DNA of 64,000 nucleotides from Gudongella oleilytica (GTDB lineage Bacteria > Bacillota > Clostridia > Tissierellales > Tissierellaceae), in assembly GCF_004101785.1 (NCBI RefSeq), contig NZ_CP035130.1:1426001-1490000 (forward strand). The letters are read 5' to 3'. Both the position numbers and the translations under genes were made by a program. Of this stretch, positions 29,936 through 39,611 are shown piece by piece. Each line of letters begins with the position of its first letter. The stretch's first letter is position 1. The notes beneath the pieces were generated by a model. That model ran no database searches. It worked only from the letters and a program-made list of their open reading frames with translations, and was not told the origin of the DNA.

Positions 29936-30676
29936 CTAAAATTTTCGCATGAACTGCCTTTTTCTTCTGGTCGATCCATTAAGCAGTGCAAATAGATGCC
30001 CTCTATATAACATCCCGACAGAAATAACCACTCCTGAAGCAATAAGCATAATAAACCACACAATTCCTCCAGAGCCACTTCCTAAAATCTCCGAGCTGAA
30101 GATGCCACTTGTGAAAACATATATCAAAAACATAAAAGCAATATTCGGAATCAGCCAATTTAGCCAGTTCTCTTTCATAAATCCAAAAGTATATATAATC
30201 GTGTCAAGTGGATCTCTGTCTTTAATGTATATCGCTTCAGGCAATGGATTAAGGAGTAATAATATTATCAAAGGCAGTACCCAATATATTGTGTAAATGA
30301 TCGTTCCAATGATTCCGGCTAAGAGATTAAGCACCATATTTGATATATAAAATATGAAAAATATTCCATATACCTTCCAAAGGTAATGAGTCAATCCATA
30401 TCTGGCATCTTTCCACCGAAAACGATTATAGACTATTACATTCCCTAATACGAAGAGATAGCTTGATACAAGTGCACTTTGCAGTATCGCCATTATGATA
30501 CCACCGAATATGCCAATTGGTCCTGAGAGGAGATAGTTCATCAGAAATGATACCCCAATCCCGACAATTACATATGCAAATCCTAAAAACAGTACCTGAG
30601 GATTTTCCTTGACGTTTTCTGTCGTCTTTTTTAATACTTCTCCGTTAACGTATGCTATATCTTGAATGATATTCAA
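29936..30676 (-). CDS. Integral membrane protein of unknown function
   Basis: 246 residues with about six hydrophobic segments (near 27-55, 60-80, 95-115, 118-142, 175-195, 205-225). The N-terminal stretch MNIIQDIAYVNGEVLKKTTENVKENPQ is soluble and likely cytoplasmic, as is the basic end STRRKRQFMRKF. There is no recognisable catalytic motif or transporter family signature. The start overlaps the stop of the radical SAM gene by 4 nt, and the TPR gene follows after 10 nt. Confidence 0.75.
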   Translation of the reverse strand: MNIIQDIAYVNGEVLKKTTENVKENPQVLFLGFAYVIVGIGVSFLMNYLLSGPIGIFGGIIMAILQSALVSSYLFVLGNVIVYNRFRWKDARYGLTHYLWKVYGIFFIFYISNMVLNLLAGIIGTIIYTIYWVLPLIILLLLNPLPEAIYIKDRDPLDTIIYTFGFMKENWLNWLIPNIAFMFLIYVFTSGIFSSEILGSGSGGIVWFIMLIASGVVISVGMLYRGHLFALLNGSTRRKRQFMRKF

Positions 30677-32424
30677 ACCAATACCTCCCTGACAAATTTT
30701 GTTACATCAAATATTTTTTTATCCTCTTTTCTCATAGGAGGACTATAGATCATGACTGCGGTTTTTGTCTCAGAATAAGAGTATGGTGGAGCTGCCTTAA
30801 TAAGTTGGAATATGTCCGTACTAAAATAGTCAACTTTGATCCTTTTAATAAGATCCTTTATTGATGTCTCAAGCTCCTCTGGTATATAGGTTTTAACTAA
30901 TTCAGTCTTCCTCAAAAGATCGTGAAGTGTGGACCCTTCAAGAGAATTAGTTTTGCCGAAAGCTTTTGGAAGCTTATTCAAATCATTGTTTACATAAAAA
31001 TCCAGCTTAATAAGGTCAGTTATAAGAGCCATATCCTCAATATCCATGCTTTTACAGAATTCAAATAGAATATTGTATAAGGATTCCCTGCTGTGTGCTT
31101 GATCATACAGCTTCGACCTTCTCCAGTAATCTGAAAATAATTCAAAAAATCTAAATGCAGATTCAAAATATTTTATGGATATATGTGTAATGCTGTACTT
31201 GAAAAGCCTTTCATTATAGTATCTTTCAACCAATTCTTCAATGTCTTTTAGTCTGATTATATCTTCGTAGCTTAGCCATTTTGTCTTTAATACCTCATAG
31301 GGAGCTTTTTCCAGAAACTCATATCCATAAAGCTCAGCTTCATCCCGAAGCCTCGACCCTTTTAGGAGCTTGAGGAATCCCAATTGTATTTTTTCAGGAT
31401 TTATCTCAAAGAGATCATCAAAGGATTTACTAAATCTATGATAATCCTCAAATGGAAGTCCTGCAATAAGATCCAGATGTTGGTGAATATTACCGAATGA
31501 AGCTATGGTCTTTGAAACCTCCTTCAGTTTATTGAAGTCAGTAATCCGGCCAATTGCATTTATAGTATCCTGATTGGTCGACTGGACCCCGATTTCAAAT
31601 TGGAACAACCCTTTCCTTAGTCCTTTGAAAAATTCCAACTGCTCATGATCAACAAGGTGGGCTGAAATTTCTGCATGAAAGCTTGTCATTTGCTTTGAGT
31701 TTTGAGCTATGTGTTCCATTATCTGATGTGCAAAGCTCTTATCTGCATTAAATGTCCTATCTACGAATTTAATCTGTCTGGCACCGGAGCCTATCAAGAA
31801 GTCCAATTCTCTTTTCACTCTATCTATTGAGAATCGCCTTAAACCAGGAATTGTTGAAGATAAGCAGAATGAACAATTGAATGGACACCCACGGGATGCC
31901 TCATAATACACTATTTTATTTTCCAAGCCGTCATTCTCCGAGTAAGGAAATGGAATGTCATCAAGATTCTCTATAAGTGGTCTTTGAGGATTAATAAATA
32001 CTTCATCCCCTTTTCTATAGGCTAAACCATCAATTTCATCTACATTCTTTCCAGTGATCAACTCTCTGAAGGTTTCTTCAGCTTCTCCGTAAATAACAAT
32101 ATCTATAAATCTATTACTCTGAAGTATCTCAACCGGATCATAGGATACCTCCGGGCCACCAAGTAGGATACGGGTTTCTGGAGATACGATTTTTATAATT
32201 CTCGAAATATCCAGTACCTCTTCGATATTCCAAATGTAGGTGGAAAAACCCACTATATCAGCTTTAATGCGAAATATTTCGGCGGCTATTGAGTCGACTC
32301 TCTGATTTATTGTGAATTCTTCAATCCTAATATCGCATAGCTCACCAGCATATGCCTTAAGATATCTAATAGCTAGGTTTGAATGTATATATTTTGAGTT
32401 TAGGGCAACCAATAAAGTCTTCAT
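30673..32424 (-). CDS. B12-binding-fold radical SAM protein (DUF4080 type)
   Basis: 583 residues. The N-terminal domain (1-130) has the cobalamin-binding Rossmann fold (VGFSTYIWNIEEVLDISRI, RILLGGPEVSYDPVEIL) but lacks the DxHxxG motif, so B12 may bind base-on or not at all. The radical SAM cluster motif CPFNCSFCLSS (CxxxCxxC) is near residue 180 in YYEASRGCPFN, followed by the usual GxQ strand FQFEIGVQSTN. The C-terminal 200 residues match the DUF4080 region found with such enzymes. Substrate unknown. It is the first gene of a coupled run through a membrane protein and a TPR protein to ptb. AAGGAAGG precedes the ATG. Confidence 0.85.
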   Translation of the reverse strand: MKTLLVALNSKYIHSNLAIRYLKAYAGELCDIRIEEFTINQRVDSIAAEIFRIKADIVGFSTYIWNIEEVLDISRIIKIVSPETRILLGGPEVSYDPVEILQSNRFIDIVIYGEAEETFRELITGKNVDEIDGLAYRKGDEVFINPQRPLIENLDDIPFPYSENDGLENKIVYYEASRGCPFNCSFCLSSTIPGLRRFSIDRVKRELDFLIGSGARQIKFVDRTFNADKSFAHQIMEHIAQNSKQMTSFHAEISAHLVDHEQLEFFKGLRKGLFQFEIGVQSTNQDTINAIGRITDFNKLKEVSKTIASFGNIHQHLDLIAGLPFEDYHRFSKSFDDLFEINPEKIQLGFLKLLKGSRLRDEAELYGYEFLEKAPYEVLKTKWLSYEDIIRLKDIEELVERYYNERLFKYSITHISIKYFESAFRFFELFSDYWRRSKLYDQAHSRESLYNILFEFCKSMDIEDMALITDLIKLDFYVNNDLNKLPKAFGKTNSLEGSTLHDLLRKTELVKTYIPEELETSIKDLIKRIKVDYFSTDIFQLIKAAPPYSYSETKTAVMIYSPPMRKEDKKIFDVTKFVREVLV

Positions 32425-32461
32425 CGCAATACCTTCCTTACAGGAATTTGACTGTAATCAT

Positions 32462-32490
32462 ATTCTACAACAAAAGAACGCGCGTGCCAA
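32462..32490 (-). promoter_or_regulatory. Promoter of radical SAM-ptb operon
   Basis: TTGGCA (32490-32485), 17 bp, TAGAAT (32467-32462) on the minus strand, about 38 bp before the ATG at 32424. Confidence 0.6.
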
Positions 32491-32510
32491 TCGATTTTGC
32501 CTGTAGGCTA

Positions 32511-32539
32511 TTGAATCTTTATCCTAAACATTATAGAAT
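32511..32539 (+). promoter_or_regulatory. Promoter of the 71-aa protein gene
   Basis: TTGAAT (32511-32516), 17 bp, TAGAAT (32534-32539); start expected near 32546. Confidence 0.5.
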
Positions 32540-32569
32540 AGTGAAAGAACATTTGAAAGGGGACAAAAA

Positions 32570-32785
32570 ATGAAACACTTTGATTTCGACAGAATTTCAA
32601 TACAGGAAATGTCTAAGGATGACATGCTTTTGATCATTGAAGCCCTTGAGTATACAGGTAAATCAACTAATATTGATCAATTCCTTCAGCTGAGGAACAA
32701 TATCCTCCAGGAACTGGCGTCTCTTGCCGAAATGCCACAGGAGAGATTTCTGGAATACCTAAAGGAAGAGACTCTGTCAATTTGA
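32570..32785 (+). CDS. Small acidic protein of 71 residues, function unknown
   Basis: A short gene with its own promoter, a purine-rich SD (GAAAGGGG, 6-7 nt before the ATG) and a terminator, so it is very likely real. The product is mostly helical in appearance and acidic, with two amphipathic stretches (DDMLLIIEALEYTG and NNILQELASLAEMPQERFLEYL). There is no cysteine, signal or membrane segment. It diverges from the radical SAM operon and converges on argS. I do not recognise its family. Confidence 0.75.
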   Translation: MKHFDFDRISIQEMSKDDMLLIIEALEYTGKSTNIDQFLQLRNNILQELASLAEMPQERFLEYLKEETLSI

Positions 32786-32799
32786 CAAAGTCTCTTTTT
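32766..32799 (+). terminator. Intrinsic terminator after the 71-aa gene
   Basis: AGAGACT (32766-32772) pairs with AGTCTCT (32888-side at 32788-32794), with inner GTCAA/TTGAC pairing and a TCTTTTTT tail. It overlaps the gene's stop codon and lies at the argS 3' end, so it may also slow minus-strand transcription. Confidence 0.8.
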
Positions 32800-34499
32800 T
32801 ACATTTTATTCGGTGCATCTATACCAAGAAGTCCTAATCCTGTCTTGATTACTGTTTTTGTTGCGAAAGTCAGTGCAAGCCTTGTGTTCCTGAGAGTTTC
32901 ATCCTCAACTATGATTGAGGTACTGTTATAGAATTTGTTGAATGCCTTTGCCAGATCAACGATATGTCTGGTGATAAAAAATGGTTCGTTCTTCTCCATG
33001 GAATCGACTATTGTGTCCGGGAAGTTGTAGATAAGTCGGATAATATTGGTCTCATCTTCATTGGTTAAGAGACTATAATCGATCTTGCCTTTATCGTCAA
33101 ATCCACCCTTTTCTAAAAGTGAATTTGCTCTAGCATGGGTATACTGAACATATGGCCCGGTTTCTCCTTCGAAGCTCAGGGTCCTGTCCCAATTGAAGAC
33201 ATAATCCTTTATTCTTTGGTTAAATAATTCCTGAAATAGTATTGCTCCAATACCTATCTGCTTTGCAACCTCATCCTTGTCAGCCAGGCCTGGGTTTCTT
33301 TCCTCAATTATCTTTCTTGTATTTTCAATGGCTGTATTTAAAACATCCTCAAGGAATACTACTCTGCCCTTTCTTGTGGATAAAGTCCCTTCTTCCAGGC
33401 TGACCATCCCGAATGGAATGTGAATGCAATCCTTCGCCCATTCATGCCCCATCAACTCCACGATCTTCATCCATGCCTTGAAGTGAAGGTTCTGTTGAGA
33501 AGCTACAACATATAGATTTTTATAGAAATCGTAATGATTCTTTCTATAGATAGCTGCTGCAATATCTCTTGTCGTATAAAGCGTTGAGCCATCCTTTTTC
33601 ATAATTAAAGCAGGAGGCATTCCGTATGGCTCCAGATCAACTATCAGGGCACCCTCAGATTCCTTAACTATTCCCTTCGCCTTCATTTCCTCAAGTACTT
33701 CAGGCATTTTATCGGAATAGAAGCTTTCCCCTGCATAGGAGTCAAAGTCTATTTTCAGCATATCATATACTCGGCTAAACTCCTTAAGGCTAATCTCTCT
33801 TATCCATTGCCATAGCTCGTAAGCCTCCTGATTTCCGTTCTCCAGCTCCTTGAACCAGTATCTTGCCTCATCCTTAAGCTGAGGATCGTTTTCGGCTTCT
33901 GTGTTGAATCTTACATAAAGAGCAAGAAGCTCTTTAATTGGGTTGGCTTCTATGACCTCTCTGTCCCCCCATTTTTTGAATGCAGATATGAGCATACCAA
34001 ACTGAGTACCATAATCTCCAAGATGGTTGATCTTAATAGTATCGAATCCAAGGAACTTGTATATTTTGGCAAGGGAATTTCCAATTACTGTAGTACGTAT
34101 ATGCCCAATATGGAAGGGTTTTGCAATATTAGGTGATGAGAATTCTACTATAACCTTTTTCCCTTCTCCGATATTCGAGGAGCCATACAATTCTTTTTTC
34201 TCTAATACCTCGGAAATAGTCGTTTGTGCAAGTTTTTCCCTGCTTATGAAAAAATTGAGATAGGGTCCAGCCGCTTCAATTTTTTCAAAGTTATCATCTT
34301 CCTTCAGTTTGTCAGCCAGATCCTGTGCTATAATGTCCGGAGCTTTTCTCAAAACTTTAGCCAGCCTGAAGGTGGGGAATGCATAATCCCCCATATCATA
34401 CGATGGTGGGATCTCTATCAGGCTATCCAGTTCTTCCCTTTCCAGATCGGTTATGATCGTAGAAAGCAGGTCCACTGCTTTGTCCTTAAATATTAACAT
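32799..34499 (-). CDS. argS: Arginine--tRNA ligase
   Basis: Class I synthetase of 566 residues charging tRNA-Arg. Residues 1-90 are the Arg-specific additional N-terminal domain; SSPNIAKPFHIGHIRTT (about 120-136) has the HIGH motif. The second signature reads TLSTRKGRV in place of KMSKS, a usual departure in ArgS. The C-terminal 120 residues are the DALR anticodon-binding helical bundle (ALTFATKTVIKTGLGLLGI). The gene follows a T-box leader, so it should be induced when tRNA-Arg is uncharged. GAGGAG precedes the ATG. Confidence 0.96.
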   Translation of the reverse strand: MLIFKDKAVDLLSTIITDLEREELDSLIEIPPSYDMGDYAFPTFRLAKVLRKAPDIIAQDLADKLKEDDNFEKIEAAGPYLNFFISREKLAQTTISEVLEKKELYGSSNIGEGKKVIVEFSSPNIAKPFHIGHIRTTVIGNSLAKIYKFLGFDTIKINHLGDYGTQFGMLISAFKKWGDREVIEANPIKELLALYVRFNTEAENDPQLKDEARYWFKELENGNQEAYELWQWIREISLKEFSRVYDMLKIDFDSYAGESFYSDKMPEVLEEMKAKGIVKESEGALIVDLEPYGMPPALIMKKDGSTLYTTRDIAAAIYRKNHYDFYKNLYVVASQQNLHFKAWMKIVELMGHEWAKDCIHIPFGMVSLEEGTLSTRKGRVVFLEDVLNTAIENTRKIIEERNPGLADKDEVAKQIGIGAILFQELFNQRIKDYVFNWDRTLSFEGETGPYVQYTHARANSLLEKGGFDDKGKIDYSLLTNEDETNIIRLIYNFPDTIVDSMEKNEPFFITRHIVDLAKAFNKFYNSTSIIVEDETLRNTRLALTFATKTVIKTGLGLLGIDAPNKM

Positions 34500-34512
34500 T
34501 CAATCTCCTCCT

Positions 34513-34730
34513 AAAAATAAAATTAGCCCTCATCTCCTGCAAGAGACGAGAGCTATCCCGTGGTACCACTCTTATTGGCAATTATGCCCGCTTGAGATCT
34601 TAACGCGATCGACGTACTCTCGCAGTCTCAGGGATTCTTTTCCTTTTGATTTCAATCACCGGCTTACACCAACCCCGGCTCGCTTTGATATCCATCTGAG
34701 TACTTTTCCCATCTCTGACTCAATATTTAT
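34513..34730 (-). promoter_or_regulatory. T-box leader of argS
   Basis: The minus-strand RNA has a long stem I with AGAGATGGG near 34712, a GGTTGGTG apical region, the T-box AGAGTGGTACCACGG (34571-34557) and a terminator stem (34525-34554) followed by TTTTATTTTT. Uncharged tRNA pairing with the GGTA region would form the antiterminator. The specifier loop near 34640-34650 shows AAAGGAAAAGAA, so an AGG or AGA arginine codon is likely; the exact codon needs folding. Confidence 0.9.
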
Positions 34731-34736
34731 TACTTA

Positions 34737-34765
34737 AATATACCCTATAATCACATTATTTTCAA
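34737..34765 (-). promoter_or_regulatory. Promoter of argS T-box transcript
   Basis: TTGAAA (34765-34760), 17 bp, TATATT (34742-34737) on the minus strand, placing the start near 34730 at the foot of the leader. A TTGACA about 27 bp further upstream may serve an alternative promoter. Confidence 0.6.
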
Positions 34766-34803
34766 CATTATTTGATTACGATATAAGAGATGTCAAATCT
34801 TAC

Positions 34804-37179
34804 TCACTTAAGCTCAACTACAGTGACACCATCTCCGCCCTCACCATATTTGCCTGCGCGCATTGTCATAACATGCCTATGAGTTTTCATATACTGCTTT
34901 ATTCCCTCTCTTAATGCTCCCGTACCCTTGCCATGGATTATAAATACCTCTTTGAGCCCCGACACGTAAGCATCATCCAAATACTTATCCACCTCAAGAA
35001 TCCCTTCCTCGATATTCTTGCCTCTTAGATCCAACTCGGTCTTGATAGTCTTGGACTTAGCCCCAAGAGAAGTTTTCCCTCCCCTTTGAGCCACCGTAGG
35101 CTGCTCATCTTTGCACCTTCTCAATGTCGAAAGCTTAACAGTGACCTTCATTATTCCTATTTGGACATCGACATTCTGCTTATCGTCTGGCGGAGTAAGT
35201 ACGATACCTTTTTGATTTAGAGTAAGGACCTCGACAGACTCTCCCGCCATGAGATTTTTAGGAGGTTTATTGGATATTACCTCTTTTATCCCGTTTCCAG
35301 CGGCGCTTTCGCGGTTTTTCAGCTCCTCTCGAATCATATCCTGTGCTTCCTGAAGCCTTCGTGCCTTTTCCTTATCCAACTCAGCAGCAAGATCCCTTAA
35401 CTCCCCTGCAAGAAGATCACTGCTTTCCTTCGCAGATCTCACTATTTGCAGAGCTTCTTCTCTTGCTTTTTGTATTATTTTCTCCCTTGTCTCTTCAAGT
35501 TTCTTTCGCTCTCTTTCCATCTCTGCTCGCAGAGCTTCAATTTCCTTTTTTATTTTCTCAGCTTCAAGCTTGTTTTCCTCAGCCATTCTTCTGTCCCTGT
35601 CCATTGCCTGAAGAACATCCTCAAACTCAATGTTCTCCTGTGAAACCAGTTCCCTCGCCTGATTTATTATATGCTCAGGGAGTCCAAGCCTCTTTGATAT
35701 CTCAAAGGCATTTGATTTACCTGGTACACCTATTAGGAGCTTATAAGTAGGGCTTAAGGTCTCAACATCGAATTCAACTGACGCATTTTTAACGTTATCA
35801 CTAGTCAACGCGTATACCTTTAGCTGGCTGTAGTGCGTAGTAGCAAGCGTCCTGATCTGCCTGTTTTTCAGTTGATCAAGTATAGCCATTGCCAGTGCAG
35901 CACCCTCGACTGGATCTGTTCCTGCACCAAGTTCATCAAACAATACAAGACTGTTTGTTTTAAGCTCTGCGAATATTTGAACGATGTTAGTCATATGTGA
36001 GGAAAAAGTTGATAAGCTTTGCTCAATGCTTTGTTCATCCCCTATGTCTGCAAAAACCTGATCAAAAACAGCCAGTTGTGAATTGAAATCTGCTGGTATG
36101 TGAAGACCCGATTGTCCCATTAGCGTAAGTAAACCGACTGTTTTTAAGGTTACAGTCTTGCCTCCTGTATTAGGTCCGGTAATGATAAGAGTGTTGAAAT
36201 CCCCTCCAAGATAAACATCTATTGGAACAACCTTACCTGTAAGCAGAGGATGTCTGGCTTTTTTTATATTTATCAAGCCTCTATCGTTCAGGATCGGCTG
36301 AGTTGCCTTCATATCCAAAGCCAGTTTACCTTTTGCAAATGCGAAGTCGATCCTTGACAGGATCAACTCATTTCCCCTGATCCCTTCTGCTTCCTCAGCT
36401 ACATATGAGGACAACTCCAGAAGGATCCTCTCAATCTCTTCTCTTTCCTTTATTTCCAATTCCCTCAATTCATTATTTAGCTCAACCACTGCCATAGGTT
36501 CTACGAACGCAGTAGCTCCGCTTGAGGATATGTCATGCACCAGACCAGGAACACTGCTCCTATTCTCCTGCTTGACCGGTATTACATACCTTCCGTCTCT
36601 CATAGTAATTATGCTGTCCTGGAGGTATTTCTTATAAGTTGATGAGCTGATCATGCTGTTTAGCTTTTCTCGTATCCCATCGTTCTTGCTTCTTATTTGT
36701 CTTCTTATATTTCTAAGAGTTGAGCTGGCATTGTCTGAAATTTCATTTTCTCCGATAATGGCATTGTTTATAGATTCCTCGATATGCTTATACACGCTTA
36801 GGGTATCGATGAGGTCACCAATAATGGTGTAGCTGTCTGTTTTGTCTTCCCTTGATTCACGCATATAGCTTTTCAATGCTCTTGAAACTCTTAAAGACTC
36901 CCCTATTTTGAGTAAAGCTGAAGGACTAAGCATGCCTCCAAGCTCAGCTCTCTTAACATCTGATGCAATTGCATGTATACCATAAAGAGGGGGAGTACCT
37001 CTCTTCATAAGCAAGCTTAGCGCTTCTCCAGTTTCCTTCTGGAGATGCTCAATCTCAGAAACAGAGACTGCTGGGACAAGAACTGATGCCAGTTCCTTTC
37101 CAAGAGAGGATTCCGTCCTCTCTGAAAGTTTTTCTCTAATTTTATAGAATTCAAGTACTTTCAAGCTTTTCAGGTTCAA
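34804..37179 (-). CDS. mutS2: Endonuclease MutS2
   Basis: A 791-residue MutS-related protein that in Bacillota suppresses homologous recombination or rescues collided ribosomes. Residues 1-300 are helical core and clamp; the ATPase has Walker A ITGPNTGGKTVTLK (about 335), then DIGDEQSIEQSLSTFSSH and Walker B LVLFDELGAGTDP (about 410). A coiled coil (520-625) rich in E/K/R leads to the C-terminal Smr nuclease domain (about 715-791) with LDLRGK and IHGKGTGALREG. Start is TTG at 37179 with AGAGGTG before it, 5 nt after the U32 gene stop. Confidence 0.95.
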   Translation of the reverse strand: MNLKSLKVLEFYKIREKLSERTESSLGKELASVLVPAVSVSEIEHLQKETGEALSLLMKRGTPPLYGIHAIASDVKRAELGGMLSPSALLKIGESLRVSRALKSYMRESREDKTDSYTIIGDLIDTLSVYKHIEESINNAIIGENEISDNASSTLRNIRRQIRSKNDGIREKLNSMISSSTYKKYLQDSIITMRDGRYVIPVKQENRSSVPGLVHDISSSGATAFVEPMAVVELNNELRELEIKEREEIERILLELSSYVAEEAEGIRGNELILSRIDFAFAKGKLALDMKATQPILNDRGLINIKKARHPLLTGKVVPIDVYLGGDFNTLIITGPNTGGKTVTLKTVGLLTLMGQSGLHIPADFNSQLAVFDQVFADIGDEQSIEQSLSTFSSHMTNIVQIFAELKTNSLVLFDELGAGTDPVEGAALAMAILDQLKNRQIRTLATTHYSQLKVYALTSDNVKNASVEFDVETLSPTYKLLIGVPGKSNAFEISKRLGLPEHIINQARELVSQENIEFEDVLQAMDRDRRMAEENKLEAEKIKKEIEALRAEMERERKKLEETREKIIQKAREEALQIVRSAKESSDLLAGELRDLAAELDKEKARRLQEAQDMIREELKNRESAAGNGIKEVISNKPPKNLMAGESVEVLTLNQKGIVLTPPDDKQNVDVQIGIMKVTVKLSTLRRCKDEQPTVAQRGGKTSLGAKSKTIKTELDLRGKNIEEGILEVDKYLDDAYVSGLKEVFIIHGKGTGALREGIKQYMKTHRHVMTMRAGKYGEGGDGVTVVELK

Positions 37180-37184
37180 TCAAA

Positions 37185-39596
37185 TCACCTCTCAAGAACT
37201 CCTCTGAAATAGTGTCCACTTGTTATTTCATTTCCAAGCTTGTAGCTTTTCATAAAATCATCTACCTCACTTCTATTTATCTTCCCGTTGAGGTAGTCGT
37301 AGTATAGGCTTTGGATATCTCTTATATCTTCCTCAACTGTAAATTCCAGTCTAAATAAGGTTATCCCTTTCTCTCTGAAAGAGATAAGGCTCTCCGGAAC
37401 CATCAATGGAACTGAATTATAGATCGTCGTAAATCCTTCCCCTCTCTCCATTGCAAACTCCTTGCCCATCCTGTCTCTTAGCCTAAATCCATGGGCAAAA
37501 CGGCAGCTCCTGCATCCGCTGTCATCACTACAGCCTTTAATGACTGCCATAGGACAATTCCTTGCCACCATTGAAGGCAGATATCCATATACCACTGCTT
37601 CTTTAACTCCACCTACTTTTCGCAGGATCGTTTCAATCTGTCCGATATTTAGCTCAACAGACATCGTCTGACTGTGTAGGCCGTATCCTTCCAAATAATC
37701 CAAAGCCAAGGAATTGAAAGCATTTAGACCAAAATCACCATGAAGTTTCTTGCCAAATCCCTTGAAATACATAATGCTGCCTAAATTTGAAACAGAAATT
37801 CCATCAATCAGATCATAATTATCCCTAACAATTTCGCCCAATCTTTCGAGGTCTTTTTGATAAAGGATCCTGTCAGTCCAGAAGTAGGTTTCTACTTCAT
37901 GGGCTTTTAAAAGCCTCAGGTTGTTTTCAATATTTTCATAAAATCCTAAATATAATCTGTCCACCTTACTTAGGTCCATTTGATCCAGTTGCAGCTGAGA
38001 ACTAACTCTGACACTCAGGCCAGTTGATGTATTATCTTTTCTAACCAGGTTGAATGCTTGTTTTTTAGCCCTTCGGTAGATTTCTTCGCTTAGTTCTGAG
38101 TTGCCTTTGGAATAAAGAATTTTCTCCTGCATTTGCAGGACTGCACTCCTTCGAAGTTCGTTCAACTCCTTAACAGGCAGGAATGATCCTTCCTCCAGCT
38201 CAATATAAATGCTTTCAGCATAGAAGGGGGTCTCACCAAGCTTGACGAGTTGTTCCTCAACCTTAGTCTTAGTCAAAGGAGCCTTTGAAGCAGGCTGTAC
38301 TAAAACATCACCCTTGACCTCTGCTTGGTGATCCTTTGAAGAAAGCTTCAAGATCGGAGGCTCTGCTATGGTTATCTTAACGTTCATGATAATAGGTGTT
38401 TTCCTAGTATCAAGGTTGTAGGTATCTTTCATGTTCTCAAGTAGTTCAATACTGGAGGTTCTGTTGACATCAGATCCAACTTTTGCATCAAAAACTCTCT
38501 GGAGAAAAAATCTTTCATTAGCTGATATGTCCCTGGGTGATTTCAAACCGTTTGTTGAACCATCTCTGGACAACCACTCCAGTCCATCACCCTTCGATAT
38601 CTTATCCTTTAATAATATGACTGTCCCTCTGTTCCCGGATTCTAACACTGTCCCCACCCGGATCCCTCTGTTATCTGGCCTGTCCAGTGTTACGAAATCT
38701 TTGCCGAAGTCACCAAAGGTCAGGCCCTTAGTAAATCCTCGATTAAATATTTGCTTTATATTTTTCTTATCCTTCTCTGTTATTGCACAGCTGCCTTCAT
38801 CTATCGCCCTTCTATAAACAGATGTCAACGCTGCCACATATTCTGCTTTCTTCATTCTTCCTTCTATTTTAAAGGATCTTATCCCCAGACTAAGGAGCTC
38901 ACTAATCTGTTCTATTGTATTTAAATCCCTTGTGCTTAAGAAGTGACTCTTATCCCAATTGTTAAGCAGCGTACCTCTATCATCCACTATCGAGTATTGC
39001 ATTCTGCATGGCTGAGCACAGGTTCCACGGTTGCCACTTCTTCCCCCAATCAAGCTGCTCATAAGGCATTGACCAGAATATGAATAGCAAAGCGCACCAT
39101 GTACGAATACCTCCAGCTCAAGGCTGCAGTTTTCAGAGATACTTCTGATTTCCTTTGCAGGAACCTCTCTTGCAAGGACTGCTCTGGAAAATCCCATCTC
39201 CTGAAGCAGCTTAGCACCCTCAAGGTTGTTAATAGTCATTTGGGTACTCCCATGAATCTCAAAGTTCGGAATTGCTTTTCGGACCAATGATGCATATCCT
39301 ATGTCCTGCACTATTATGGCATCAACACCTATGTCATATAGATATTTGGTATAGTCCAGAGCTTCTTCCATCTCTGAATCATCGATAAGGATGTTCACGG
39401 TAACAAATACAAGTACTCCTCTTAAATGTGCATAAGAAACAGCCTCCTTCAGCTCTTCATCGCTGAAATTGGAGGCATAATGCCTGGCATTAAACAGCTT
39501 GCCGCCTAAATATACTGCGTCGGCACCATTTTGCACTGCGGCCACTAACGCTTCCCAGCTCCCTACAGGAGCTAAAAGCTCAACTCCTTTATTCAA
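37185..39596 (-). CDS. U32 family peptidase (collagenase-like, RlhA/TrhP related)
   Basis: 803 residues. The N-terminal TIM-barrel-like domain starts VELLAPVGSWEALVAAVQNGADAVYLGG, followed by IHGSTQMTINN and VFVHGALCYSYSGQCLMSSLIGGRSGNRGTCAQPCR (split here: VFVHGALCYSYSGQC near 165, GGRSGNRGTCAQPC near 185), the cysteines of which are thought to hold an FeS cluster. Another Cys group, CPMAVIKGC and GCRSC, is near residues 690-715, with a DUF3656-like middle. Relatives RlhA and TrhP hydroxylate 23S rRNA or tRNA, so an RNA hydroxylation role is more likely than proteolysis. Start is TTG at 39596 with GGAGG before it. Confidence 0.88.
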   Translation of the reverse strand: MNKGVELLAPVGSWEALVAAVQNGADAVYLGGKLFNARHYASNFSDEELKEAVSYAHLRGVLVFVTVNILIDDSEMEEALDYTKYLYDIGVDAIIVQDIGYASLVRKAIPNFEIHGSTQMTINNLEGAKLLQEMGFSRAVLAREVPAKEIRSISENCSLELEVFVHGALCYSYSGQCLMSSLIGGRSGNRGTCAQPCRMQYSIVDDRGTLLNNWDKSHFLSTRDLNTIEQISELLSLGIRSFKIEGRMKKAEYVAALTSVYRRAIDEGSCAITEKDKKNIKQIFNRGFTKGLTFGDFGKDFVTLDRPDNRGIRVGTVLESGNRGTVILLKDKISKGDGLEWLSRDGSTNGLKSPRDISANERFFLQRVFDAKVGSDVNRTSSIELLENMKDTYNLDTRKTPIIMNVKITIAEPPILKLSSKDHQAEVKGDVLVQPASKAPLTKTKVEEQLVKLGETPFYAESIYIELEEGSFLPVKELNELRRSAVLQMQEKILYSKGNSELSEEIYRRAKKQAFNLVRKDNTSTGLSVRVSSQLQLDQMDLSKVDRLYLGFYENIENNLRLLKAHEVETYFWTDRILYQKDLERLGEIVRDNYDLIDGISVSNLGSIMYFKGFGKKLHGDFGLNAFNSLALDYLEGYGLHSQTMSVELNIGQIETILRKVGGVKEAVVYGYLPSMVARNCPMAVIKGCSDDSGCRSCRFAHGFRLRDRMGKEFAMERGEGFTTIYNSVPLMVPESLISFREKGITLFRLEFTVEEDIRDIQSLYYDYLNGKINRSEVDDFMKSYKLGNEITSGHYFRGVLER

Positions 39597-39611
39597 AAAA
39601 TTTCCTCCGTT

